Positions 1 to 7,546 of a DNA stretch of 56,341 bases are shown here, piece after piece; position 1 is the first letter of the stretch, and every line of letters starts with the position of its first letter. The stretch spans positions 1-56,341 of the forward strand of contig CAZKRU010000021.1 of assembly GCA_964555235.1 (NCBI GenBank), written 5' to 3'. The position numbers and the translations under genes are program-made. This DNA is from CAZKRU01 sp964555235 (GTDB lineage: Bacteria > Verrucomicrobiota > Verrucomicrobiia > Methylacidiphilales > CAMAQI01). The notes under the pieces were generated by a model. That model saw only the letters and a list, made by a program, of their open reading frames with translations. It was not told the origin of the DNA and made no database searches.

Positions 1-168
1 CTCCAACTCCTCTCCCATTCTTAAATTCGATTCGCGGTGATTGGCGAGATTCGCGAGCAGGATGGTTCCCCTTTTGGCGTATTTCGCGGGAAATACCTCC
101 TCCTAAGTGTTTGGATTTAAAACAAATTCCTTCTCACTTAGCGCCTTTGCGTGAGAAATCTCTCTTCT
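1..168. other. Intergenic spacer with repeat fragments
   Basis: No gene is seen. The stretch at 139-156 (TTAGCGCCTTTGCGTGAG) is one arm of the cell-wide 'cttcgtgcctttgtgtgag' repeat family that recurs near 19.6, 21.25, 23.3 and 24.1 kb. The stretch near 79-96 (TATTTCGCGGGAAATA) is a short palindrome. Confidence 0.5.
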
Positions 169-1311
169 TCAGTGTTGCCCCTGTTGTAGAACCACTCCAC
201 GAGCGCGCTGGATGATTTCAGGAAGGTCTTCCGCCCGGATACTGCTTCCGAGCGAGAAGCGGAGGGTGGCTTGGGCGATGGTAGGGGGAATTCCCATCGC
301 TTCGAGGACGTGCGAGGATTGGACGGAGCCAACCATACAGGCAGAACCACTCGAGAGAGCGAGTCCGGCGAGATCCATCCCCATCAGTAATTCCTCGCCG
401 CTCAGTCCTTCGAAACTGACGTTGAGGGTGTTGGCGAGCCGGTGCTCGGAATTTCCATTGCGGCGAATTCCCGGAAGATCCTGAAGCCCTTGCCATAAGG
501 TTTCGATCATCGGGAAGAGTCGTGCGGATTCGGTGGCCTGAAGCGGGGTAATGACTTCGATGACTTTGGCGAGTCCGGCAATCGCGGCGACGTTTTCCGT
601 TCCGGGACGGCGTTGATTTTCCTGAGATCCTCCGAAGGTTTGAGGCGTCAGAGGGATTCCGGATTTCAGCCAAAGAACGCCGACACCGGGAGGTCCATAA
701 AATTTATGTGCCGTCAGACTGAGTGCGCTGACGTTCCATGATTTGAGGAGGAGCGGTTCTTTTCCTGCACTCTGAATGGCGTCGGTATGAAAGAGTGTTT
801 TGTTCAGAGCGCAAATCGCTCCGAATTCCGACATCGGCTGGCAGACGCCGGTTTCGTTGTTGGCCGACATCAAACTGACCAGCGTCGTCTCAGGTCGTAA
901 CGCTTTCTGAAGGCGATCAGGATTGACGCGTCCGTCACTTTCCAGCGGAAGAATGGTGAGTTCGAATCCTTCGTGTTGAGCCAGATATTGAAGAGGATGA
1001 AGGACTGCATGATGTTCCCCTGCTGAGGTAATCAGGTGTTTTCCTCGGGAGATTTGAGATCGAGCCAGTCCGAGGAGAGCGAGGTTGTTGCTTTCCGTTC
1101 CTCCCCCTGTGAAAATAATTTCGGAAGGCTTGGCTTGAAGCCAATGAGCAATGGCATCCCGCGCAAGATCCACCGCTGCGCGAGCCCGTCGGCCCTCGGC
1201 ATGAATGCTGGAGGGGTTTCCCGTGGCCCCGGAAAGGAACGGTTCCAGCGCTTCTCGCACCTTGGGGTGCAACGGCGTGGTGGCATTCGAATCGAGATAA
1301 AAACGGGTCAT
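169..1311 (-). CDS. Cysteine desulfurase, NifS/IscS family
   Basis: A PLP enzyme that removes sulfur from cysteine to give alanine and an enzyme persulfide for Fe-S clusters and other thio-cofactors, in the cytosol. The protein has 380 aa, normal for the family. The fold-type I hallmarks are visible: FTGGGTESNN near residue 68, HTDAIQ near 175, the PLP lysine in TAHKFYGPPG (about K203), the RPGTEN motif, and the catalytic cysteine in SSGSACMVGS (about C325). The short loop around the cysteine (SGSAC) is typical of NifS/IscS rather than SufS. It begins 11 bp after the cysE stop codon on the same strand, so the two probably form an operon linking cysteine synthesis to sulfur mobilisation. No IscU or other cluster gene is beside it, so the acceptor is unknown. 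Confidence 0.93.
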   Translation of the reverse strand: MTRFYLDSNATTPLHPKVREALEPFLSGATGNPSSIHAEGRRARAAVDLARDAIAHWLQAKPSEIIFTGGGTESNNLALLGLARSQISRGKHLITSAGEHHAVLHPLQYLAQHEGFELTILPLESDGRVNPDRLQKALRPETTLVSLMSANNETGVCQPMSEFGAICALNKTLFHTDAIQSAGKEPLLLKSWNVSALSLTAHKFYGPPGVGVLWLKSGIPLTPQTFGGSQENQRRPGTENVAAIAGLAKVIEVITPLQATESARLFPMIETLWQGLQDLPGIRRNGNSEHRLANTLNVSFEGLSGEELLMGMDLAGLALSSGSACMVGSVQSSHVLEAMGIPPTIAQATLRFSLGSSIRAEDLPEIIQRARGVVLQQGQH

Positions 1312-1322
1312 CGCGAGAGGAA

Positions 1323-2231
1323 TTAAATCTGCCAGTCGGAGATTTTCTTTTGGCGCGCACGGATTTGAACGCCCTTCGCTTCGAAGCTGACGACCGAGTC
1401 TTGAGGAACGGAGTGCGTCAACCAGACATTTCCTCCGATGATGCTTCGGGCTCCGATGACCGTGTCGCCTCCGAGAATGGTGGCGGCCGAATAAATAGTG
1501 ACTTCATCTTCAATCGTCGGATGCCGCTTGCCGGTGGTCGCTTCCCCGCGTTCATTGCGCGAGATTCGTTGGGCGACGCTCTTTCCGCCAAGGGTGACCC
1601 CTTGATAAATGCGAACGTTTTTTCCGATCACACACGTTTCGCCGATGACGACTCCGGTGCCGTGATCAATGAAGAAATGAGTCTCTATCTGAGCTCCGGG
1701 ATGGATATCAATTCCAGTTCGCGCGTGAGCCCACTCGGTCATCATGCGGGGAAGAAGTGTGACTCCCTCTCGATAAAGAATGTGGGCGATTCGTTGAACC
1801 GCAATCGCTTCGATTCCTGGATACGCCAGGATGACTTCCTCCATGCTGCTTGCCGCAGGATCGCCTTCGAAGGCAGCTTCGACATCGGTTTGCAGCACGC
1901 AGCGGAGCGCAGGAAGGGAGCGCAGGAATTCGGACAGAATCGTTTCAGCCGTTTTTCCGGGGGCAGGACGATAATCGAGACTTTTCGCGATTTCCAAATG
2001 AAGTCGCTGTTGAATACTCGCAAGGAGCGCGGCGGTAAATTCCGGTAGCTCTTCCCGTTTGAGAGGAGAGTCGGCATGGAATCCGGGAAAGAGTAATTTC
2101 AGGAGATCCTGAGTTAATCCGGCAACGGTTCCTTTTGAGGGGAGGTTGATTCCGTCGATATGATTGATCCCGCCGCATTCGGCATAGGAATCCAAAAGGG
2201 CGTCTACAATTTCCGGCAGGAGCTTATCCAT
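1323..2231 (-). CDS. cysE: Serine O-acetyltransferase (CysE)
   Basis: Transfers acetyl from acetyl-CoA to L-serine to give O-acetylserine, the first step of cysteine synthesis. The reading frame is open for another 104 codons upstream, but that part is low-complexity and unlike the family. The start at 2231 (MDKLLPEIVD) gives 302 aa with a helical N-terminal half and a left-handed hexapeptide helix. The helix holds the diagnostic stretch HPGAQIETHFFIDHGTG followed by GETCVIG and YQGVTLGG, which contain the catalytic histidines. No clear Shine-Dalgarno sequence precedes 2231. It is followed after 11 bp by the cysteine desulfurase gene, so cysteine supply and use are co-transcribed. The N-terminal extension resembles the larger SrpH/EpsC-like serine acetyltransferases. 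Confidence 0.9.
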   Translation of the reverse strand: MDKLLPEIVDALLDSYAECGGINHIDGINLPSKGTVAGLTQDLLKLLFPGFHADSPLKREELPEFTAALLASIQQRLHLEIAKSLDYRPAPGKTAETILSEFLRSLPALRCVLQTDVEAAFEGDPAASSMEEVILAYPGIEAIAVQRIAHILYREGVTLLPRMMTEWAHARTGIDIHPGAQIETHFFIDHGTGVVIGETCVIGKNVRIYQGVTLGGKSVAQRISRNERGEATTGKRHPTIEDEVTIYSAATILGGDTVIGARSIIGGNVWLTHSVPQDSVVSFEAKGVQIRARQKKISDWQI

Positions 2232-2353
2232 CGGGGGAGCATAACGGAAAAAGCCGAATACTGGCAAGCGCAGAGGCGAGGGGATTCCAAAATGAAATGA
2301 AGTACAAAATCCTCTTCCCACCACGGATTGCGCGAGGGAACAGGGGCTTGGCG

Positions 2354-2914
2354 TTAATAAACTGTGAAGCCCAAGGTCAAAATTACCAAACCGACCCCGG
2401 CTCCCGTCCAGCAGAGGGTTTGCCAGCGAGAAGTGGTGGCAGTTCCCCATTCGATTGCCCGGCGCATGAGGTAGGGGGAGGAGACGTAGATGATTCCGAT
2501 GACAATCCAGAGGTAGGCATTGATCACGAGGAGAAGTTTCCAAGGAGTGTTTTCAAGGAATACTGAATCGAGGATGACATTGGCGCCGAGCAAGAGCAAC
2601 ATGCCGAGTCCGCGAACGGCAAGGAAGTCGGGAACAAAATAAAGGGTAAGGCCGGTTCCTGCGGCGATGATGAGGAGAAAAATGTTTCGTTGCGGATTAA
2701 ATTCACCCAAGTCCATCGTGTCAACGAGCCAAAGCGACCAGAGTCCCGCAAGTGTGATCAGCACCCATCCCGCTACTTTGGATCTCGGAAAGAGTCTCAT
2801 CCAAGCGATGAACCGATTCGGTTGCAGTGCGGGTGGAATGTGAGTGATGAGATAAATCAGGCCAAGGAAGATGGCGACGTTGGAAAGCGGGAAGTGATAG
2901 ATCAGGGGACTCAT
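2354..2914 (-). CDS. Multi-pass membrane protein of unknown function
   Basis: A 186-aa hydrophobic protein with about six membrane segments, for example VAIFLGLIYLITHI near 13, VAGWVLITLAGLWSL near 47, IFLLIIAAGTGLTLYFV near 78, LGMLLLLGANVI near 103, LLVINAYLWIVIGIIYV near 128 and GAGVGLVILTLGFTVY at the C-terminus. I do not recognise the family and see no catalytic motif. It lies 122 bp upstream of cysE on the same strand and could be co-transcribed, but nothing ties it to sulfur metabolism. Confidence 0.7.
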   Translation of the reverse strand: MSPLIYHFPLSNVAIFLGLIYLITHIPPALQPNRFIAWMRLFPRSKVAGWVLITLAGLWSLWLVDTMDLGEFNPQRNIFLLIIAAGTGLTLYFVPDFLAVRGLGMLLLLGANVILDSVFLENTPWKLLLVINAYLWIVIGIIYVSSPYLMRRAIEWGTATTSRWQTLCWTGAGVGLVILTLGFTVY

Positions 2915-3228
2915 TCACTCCTTGTTAAAATTCTGCACCGAAAGCGCAAGGTTTAAATCCAGCAAGGTGGGTGATTCGGGGTGGAGCTCGTTTTATTTGC
3001 AATGATGGGTGAGTGTGAAATTCACAACAGGTTCTCCTTCTTGAGTTCAGGAGTTCCAGATGGTTTCAAAAATCTTATCGTGTTTTGGATCCCTGTCGAG
3101 TTGCCGGGGTAGTGTGGGACTCCATAAAGGTTCCTTCATCACCGACATCGCCTGTCATTAAATTCCATTTCATCTGACAGCCGTTGACGGGTCGAAGTTG
3201 GTCAATGGTCGTTGGCTTCATTTTTGTG
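2915..3228. other. Intergenic spacer with a repeat fragment and a doubtful mini-ORF
   Basis: The stretch at about 3040-3060 (TTGAGTTCAGGAGTTCCAGA) is one arm of the 'ggaactc' repeat family whose paired copy sits at 48311-48388. On the minus strand a 48-codon frame, 3075-3221, begins 7 bp after the sugar dehydrogenase stop. Its composition is not clearly protein-like and it has no ribosome site, so I do not call it a gene. Otherwise nothing is recognised. Confidence 0.4.
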
Positions 3229-4344
3229 TTACTCCACCGGAACCAACCGAATGATTTTCCCCGGTTGGTCGTAGATGACGTAGAGATATCCGTCGTCAAA
3301 GCACTTGACGTCGCGAATTCGCCCTGATTTTTCAAGGAGAATTTCTTGATGGGTCACCTGGTTGTTTTCAATGACATTACGCACAAGTTTTTGATGTGCC
3401 AGCGCTCCGGCGAAGAGGTTGTATTTCCATTTTGGAAAAAGATCGCCTCGATAGAATTCAATCCCGGAAACCGCAATGGACGGAGTCCAATGGGTAATCG
3501 GACTTTCCATGCCAGGCGTTTCGGTTTTATTGGTGATCGGCGTGCCATTGTAATTGATTCCGAAGGTAATCAGAGGCCAGCCATAGTTGGCTCCTTTTAG
3601 GATTCGGTTGAGTTCGTCGCCGCCTTTGGGTCCATGCTCACTTTCCCAGAGGTCGCCGGTTTTGGGATGAATGCGGAGTCCTTGAGGATTTCGATTTCCA
3701 TAGCACCAAATCGAAGGAACGGCGCCGGTTGTCTGGGCAAAAGGGTTATCTTCAGGAATTTTTCCATCGTCGTGGAGACGGTGAATCTTCCCTTTGACGT
3801 TGGTTAATTTCTGCGCGTTGTTTTCAGGCGTGGTCGCGTCACCGCGATCGCCAATGGAAAAATAGAGGTAGCGGTCTTGGTCGAATTCAAGACGGCCTCC
3901 GAAATGGACGTTGGCATTGGTGTATTCTTTTAGAGGCGGTTCGAAAATGGTCTGAAGATCGGTGAGCGCTTCGCCTTGAAGATGCGCTCGAATGACGGTG
4001 GTGAGTCCGCCCTTGGGGCCTGGCTTTGAGAAAGCAAGATAGAGCCATCCATTGTTGGCATAATCTGGATGAAGCTTGATATCGAGAAGGCCTCCCTGTC
4101 CGACCGCAAAAACTGGTGGAACGCCGGAGATCGGTTTTTTGTGGAGCTTCCCGTTTTCAATCAAACGAAGTTCCCCGGCTCGTTCCGTGACGAGAAATCG
4201 ACCGTCGGGGAGCTTCACCATTCCCCAAGGGTTTTTGAGTTCTGAGGCAATGGTTTCAATCTTGAATCGGTGCTCTTCTGAGGAAATGATCTCCTGTGCG
4301 GGGAGTGACGTGAGGAACAGGATAAAAAATGAGAGCAATCTCAC
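3229..4344 (-). CDS. PQQ-dependent aldose sugar dehydrogenase, secreted
   Basis: A six-bladed beta-propeller of the soluble glucose/sorbosone dehydrogenase family (Asd/YliI type), which oxidises sugars with pyrroloquinoline quinone outside the cytoplasm. Family motifs are LKNPWGMVKLPDGRFLVTER near the start of the mature protein, LHPDYANNGWLYLAFS, ANVHFGGRLEFD (with the likely catalytic histidine), YFSIGDRGD, GNRNPQGLRIHP and WESEHGPKGGDELN. The frame is open to 4446, but a GTG at 4344 gives MRLLSFFILFLTSLPAQ, a textbook signal peptide, so I prefer it; 371 aa result. No PQQ synthesis gene is in the window. A 363-bp spacer with palindromes separates it from the divergent FKBP gene. Confidence 0.87.
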   Translation of the reverse strand: MRLLSFFILFLTSLPAQEIISSEEHRFKIETIASELKNPWGMVKLPDGRFLVTERAGELRLIENGKLHKKPISGVPPVFAVGQGGLLDIKLHPDYANNGWLYLAFSKPGPKGGLTTVIRAHLQGEALTDLQTIFEPPLKEYTNANVHFGGRLEFDQDRYLYFSIGDRGDATTPENNAQKLTNVKGKIHRLHDDGKIPEDNPFAQTTGAVPSIWCYGNRNPQGLRIHPKTGDLWESEHGPKGGDELNRILKGANYGWPLITFGINYNGTPITNKTETPGMESPITHWTPSIAVSGIEFYRGDLFPKWKYNLFAGALAHQKLVRNVIENNQVTHQEILLEKSGRIRDVKCFDDGYLYVIYDQPGKIIRLVPVE

Positions 4345-4522
4345 AGAGGCGAGATATAACGCAATATTTTCAAAAAGGCAAAGAGGATCGTGCTGAAATG
4401 TTTTGAGAATTAATAGGACCTTACCTCTAAGCCTCGAGGCTCTCAAACGTCGAGCTTTTGCGGTGAAATCCGGTTTTAACCTCGACGACGCAACGACCTC
4501 TACATCGAGCCTTGGAGACCCG

Positions 4523-4550
4523 CCCGCATCGCTACGCGAAGCGTTGCGGG
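4523..4550. repeat. GC-rich palindrome
   Basis: CCCGCATCGCT, a 6-nt loop, then AGCGTTGCGGG: an 11-bp stem with one mismatch. There is no T-run after it on either strand, so it is not a standard terminator. It may belong to the scattered palindromic repeats of this genome. Confidence 0.5.
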
Positions 4551-4673
4551 CTGGGCTTTGCGGTTAAAAATCAGTATCGATATTACGGTTTTCTTTGAAT
4601 TGGCTTGCGTGGTTAACGGATTTTGACGTCAGAGAGCTTGACCGGAAAAGGGCTCTACGTAGTGTGGCGGTCA

Positions 4674-4692
4674 GACGGGTCTGTCACCCGTC
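4674..4692 (+). promoter_or_regulatory. Leader hairpin ahead of the FKBP gene
   Basis: GACGGGT, loop CTGTC, ACCCGTC form a perfect 7-bp stem whose foot is 7 nt before the AAAGGAA ribosome site of the gene starting at 4708. In the mRNA it could influence translation or stability. It may equally be a leftover of a palindromic repeat. Confidence 0.35.
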
Positions 4693-4707
4693 ATACGAAA
4701 GGAAATT

Positions 4708-5397
4708 ATGAAACGCATGATGATTACGGGAGTTGCCCTGATTCTGGGAGTCAGTCTGTCACCTGCCGCTGAGAAGGAGAACATGAAGGCGAATACGGAA
4801 AAGTTCAGTTATAGTATCGGCTATCGGATCGGGCGGGATATGAAAAGTCGAGGAGTCGAGATCGACCAAGCCGCTCTGGCGAAAGGGATGAAAGAATCTC
4901 AGGCAGGTAAAGAGCCATCGGTTTCCGAAGCGGATATGCAAGCCGCAGAGATGGCGATTCGTCAGGAATTACAAAACAAGGAAATGGCTCAGAAACAAGG
5001 CCAGGCGGAGGTCAATGTGAAAGAAGGCGAAGCGTTTTTGGCAAAGAACAAAACCCAGTCCGGAGTGAAAGTCACGGCGAGTGGATTGCAATATAAAACT
5101 ATTACGGCAGGAAAAGGAAAGAAGCCGACGGCGGCGAGTACGGTGACAGTCCACTATCGTGGAACGCTCATTAACGGCAAAGAATTCGACAGCAGCTACA
5201 AGCGCAATGAGCCCGCCACGTTTCCGCTGAACGGCGTGATCGCTGGTTGGACCGAGGGATTACAGCTCATGGCGGAAGGGGGCAAGACCCAGTTCGTGAT
5301 TCCTGGGAATCTCGCCTACGGAACACGTGGTGCACCACCAGACATTGGTCCCGATGCAACGTTGATCTTCGAGGTCGAATTGATCTCAGTTAAGTAA
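4708..5397 (+). CDS. FKBP-type peptidyl-prolyl isomerase, exported (FkpA/FklB-like)
   Basis: Catalyses cis-trans isomerisation of prolyl bonds, probably in the periplasm. The N-terminus MKRMMITGVALILGVSLSPA is a signal peptide. An FKBP N-terminal dimerisation region follows (SYSIGYRIGRDMKSRGVEID to about residue 125), then a complete FKBP domain with TVTVHYRGTLINGKEFDSSY, FPLNGVIAGWTEGLQLM, GGKTQFVIPGNLAYG and DATLIFEVELISV. At 229 aa it matches FkpA/Mip proteins. The ribosome site AAAGGAA stands 5 nt before ATG. The deacetylase gene follows after only 10 bp, suggesting a two-gene operon that ends at a terminator near 6244. Confidence 0.92.
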   Translation: MKRMMITGVALILGVSLSPAAEKENMKANTEKFSYSIGYRIGRDMKSRGVEIDQAALAKGMKESQAGKEPSVSEADMQAAEMAIRQELQNKEMAQKQGQAEVNVKEGEAFLAKNKTQSGVKVTASGLQYKTITAGKGKKPTAASTVTVHYRGTLINGKEFDSSYKRNEPATFPLNGVIAGWTEGLQLMAEGGKTQFVIPGNLAYGTRGAPPDIGPDATLIFEVELISVK

Positions 5398-5407
5398 AGA
5401 GAGGGTC

Positions 5408-6190
5408 ATGGCGCGTCCCGTTGTTTTGTTGAGCTTTGATGTCGAGGAATTCGATATCCCAACGGAATACGGGCGCGACGTCCCTTTTGTCACCCAGATC
5501 CGGGTCAGTGCTGAAGGGCTGACCCGGGTCTTGGACTTATTGGACGAGTTGAAAATTCGGGCGACCTTTTTTACGACTGCCGTTTTTGCCCGCGAGCGTT
5601 CGGATCTGATTCTCAGAATGGTCAAAGCGGGACATGAAGTTGCCTCGCATAGCTACTATCATAATCAGTTTGAAAATGCGCACTTGGCGGAATCGAAGGC
5701 GTTTTTAGAATCAATCTCCGGGACGACCATTCAAGGATTTCGTCGGGCCCGATTTGATCGAACCGAGATTCAGGCGATTGCCGCCGCAGGGTATCGCTAC
5801 GACTCCTCTGAAAACCCAATCTTTCTTCCGGGTCGTTACATCCGAATTTTTGAACCACGAACCCTTTATCGTCGTGAAGGGGTTCTCAAAATTCCGATCT
5901 CCAGCACGCCGCTGTTACGGATTCCACTCTTCTGGCTCGCCTTCAAAAACTTTCCCCGCTGGCTGACGCGGCTGACGAGTCGTTGGGTCCTCTCGAACGA
6001 TGGCTATCTTTGCATCTTCTTTCATCCGTGGGAATTTTCAGATCTCTCCACCTATGGACTCCCTTGGATCGTTACTAAAAGCTATGGAGAAGATTTTCTG
6101 GAGCAATTGAAGGAGCACCTCCTGTGGCTTCAAGAGCAGGCAGATTTTATTCCAATGGGAGAATTTTCGGCGATAAAATTGAAGACGTGA
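5408..6190 (+). CDS. Polysaccharide deacetylase family protein
   Basis: A NodB-homology carbohydrate esterase that would remove N-acetyl or similar groups from a polysaccharide or peptidoglycan-related substrate. Motif 1 is LLSFDVEEFDIP near residue 8, with the catalytic/metal aspartates. Motif 2 is HEVASHSYYHNQ near residue 77, with the H-x3-H metal ligands. Later conserved segments are GFRRARFDR near 112 and IFFHPWEF near 205. There is no signal peptide, which fits the cytoplasmic-facing PuuE/DUF3473 type of deacetylase often found in exopolysaccharide clusters. It has 260 aa and a GAGAGGG ribosome site, and is probably co-transcribed with the upstream FKBP gene. No glycosyltransferases are near, so the substrate is unknown. 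Confidence 0.85.
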   Translation: MARPVVLLSFDVEEFDIPTEYGRDVPFVTQIRVSAEGLTRVLDLLDELKIRATFFTTAVFARERSDLILRMVKAGHEVASHSYYHNQFENAHLAESKAFLESISGTTIQGFRRARFDRTEIQAIAAAGYRYDSSENPIFLPGRYIRIFEPRTLYRREGVLKIPISSTPLLRIPLFWLAFKNFPRWLTRLTSRWVLSNDGYLCIFFHPWEFSDLSTYGLPWIVTKSYGEDFLEQLKEHLLWLQEQADFIPMGEFSAIKLKT

Positions 6191-6243
6191 TTCTGATTTT
6201 CCCCGCGAAACACGCTAAATACACGAAACCCCAAGTTGGAGGC

Positions 6244-6263
6244 GGGCTCCCTGGAGCCCTTTT
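6244..6263 (+). terminator. Rho-independent terminator after the deacetylase
   Basis: GGGCTC, loop CCTG, GAGCCC, TTTT: a 6-bp GC-rich stem directly followed by four T, 54 bp beyond the deacetylase stop codon. It probably ends the FKBP-deacetylase transcript. A further inverted repeat (GATCGATCCA with TGGATCGAGTC) follows at about 6268-6313. Confidence 0.65.
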
Positions 6264-6451
6264 CAGGATCGATCCATCGGACTCAAGCTCGTTTGAGCCC
6301 GTGGATCGAGTCCATCACGTTCCGGATTTTGTCGGATGGTTTTCCGTGGTTAAAATGCTTTGGATTTTGAGTCGTTTCGCCTCTTTTTCGTGCAATTCCT
6401 CAAACTGCATCCTTGACTTGACTCCAGATTTTCGCACGGTGTTGTTCGAAA

Positions 6452-7537
6452 ATGACAAAACGGGACGCTTATTTGACGTTGGCCCTGGTGCCACAAGTAG
6501 GACCGGTTCGGGTGCGACGACTTTTAGAGCGCTTTGGATCGGTGGAGGGGGTTCTGCTGGCGAAGGAGAGTGAACTTCGCGAAGTGGAAGGAATTGGAAA
6601 CGAGGTGGCACGACAGGTCGCTTCGGCGATGGAGACGATTTCGGTCGAAGAAGAGGTCGAACGAGCGGCTTCCGCCGGGGTGACGATTTTACATCAGGAG
6701 GATCCCGCTTATCCGGAATCGCTTCGCGAAATTTATGATCCGCCATTGGTGCTTTATGTGAAGGGAAAGATTCCCGAGAAGTGGCATCGCGGTGTTGCGG
6801 TGGTTGGAACGCGCAAGCCGACACACTATGGCGAGGAACAGGCGAAGCGTTTTGGTTACCAGATTGCCTACGCACGCGTCCCGGTGATTTCCGGATTGGC
6901 TCGAGGCGTGGATACGGGTGCGCATCTGGGAGCGTTGGCGGCCAAGGGAACGACTTGGGCGGTTTTGGGCTGTGGCTTGGGACATTGTTATCCTCCTGAA
7001 AATGAATCGCTCGCGACAAAGATTGTGGAGGAAGGAGGCTGTCTCATGTCGGAATTTCCGATGCAGACCAAGCCGGATCGCCAAACCTTTCCGATGCGAA
7101 ATCGGATTGTGAGTGGATTGAGCTTTGGGGTTTTGGTCGTTGAAGCGGGAAAAGAGAGTGGGGCGATGATTACGGCGCGTCAGGCCTTGGATCAGGGTCG
7201 CCAGGTCTTTGCGGTACCCGGTCGAATTGATAATCCCGAAGCCAAAGGATGTCTTCAACTTCTCAAAGAAGGAGCCCGTTTGGTGGAAGGGGTGGAAGAT
7301 ATTCTCAGCGAACTCCAATATCTTTTGCCCCCGGAACCGATGGCGAAAAATCCGGTCTCTCTCGAGGGAGTTGAGGCAAAAGTCTTTGAGGTTCTTGGCG
7401 TGGAGGAATGGCATCTCGATCAAATCATTCAAAAAACGGGGTTGCCATCCGGACAGGTCTCTTCTACGTTGCTCCGCCTTGAAATGAAAAAGCTGGTGCG
7501 ACAGCTGCCGGGTAAGTACTTCGTCCGCACGGCATAA
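6452..7537 (+). CDS. dprA: DNA processing protein DprA
   Basis: Binds incoming single-stranded DNA during natural transformation and loads RecA. The 361-aa protein has an N-terminal helix-hairpin-helix/SAM-like region (VGPVRVRRLLERFGSVEGVL), then the Rossmann-fold DprA core: VVGTRKPTHYGEEQA, VISGLARGVDTGAH, TWAVLGCGLGHCYPPEN, FPMRNRIVSGLSFGVLVVEA and SGAMITARQALDQGRQVFAVPG. A C-terminal winged-helix domain follows (about 300-361). The topoisomerase gene follows after 9 bp. A dprA-topoisomerase pair is a common arrangement across bacteria. No comEC or other competence gene is in the window. Confidence 0.95.
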   Translation: MTKRDAYLTLALVPQVGPVRVRRLLERFGSVEGVLLAKESELREVEGIGNEVARQVASAMETISVEEEVERAASAGVTILHQEDPAYPESLREIYDPPLVLYVKGKIPEKWHRGVAVVGTRKPTHYGEEQAKRFGYQIAYARVPVISGLARGVDTGAHLGALAAKGTTWAVLGCGLGHCYPPENESLATKIVEEGGCLMSEFPMQTKPDRQTFPMRNRIVSGLSFGVLVVEAGKESGAMITARQALDQGRQVFAVPGRIDNPEAKGCLQLLKEGARLVEGVEDILSELQYLLPPEPMAKNPVSLEGVEAKVFEVLGVEEWHLDQIIQKTGLPSGQVSSTLLRLEMKKLVRQLPGKYFVRTA

Positions 7538-7546
7538 GGAGAAAAA

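Larger units (their letters stand above)
4345..4707. other. Divergent spacer containing two palindromes
   Basis: No gene is seen between the divergent sugar dehydrogenase and FKBP genes. The spacer holds an 11-bp inverted repeat with one mismatch (4523-4533 CCCGCATCGCT against 4540-4550) and a 7-bp hairpin just upstream of the FKBP ribosome site. Promoters for both genes must lie here, but I cannot point to convincing -35/-10 pairs. Confidence 0.5.

Noticed and set aside
2232..2543. N-terminal extension of cysE
   Set aside because: The extra 104 residues overlap the membrane-protein gene and do not resemble serine acetyltransferases.
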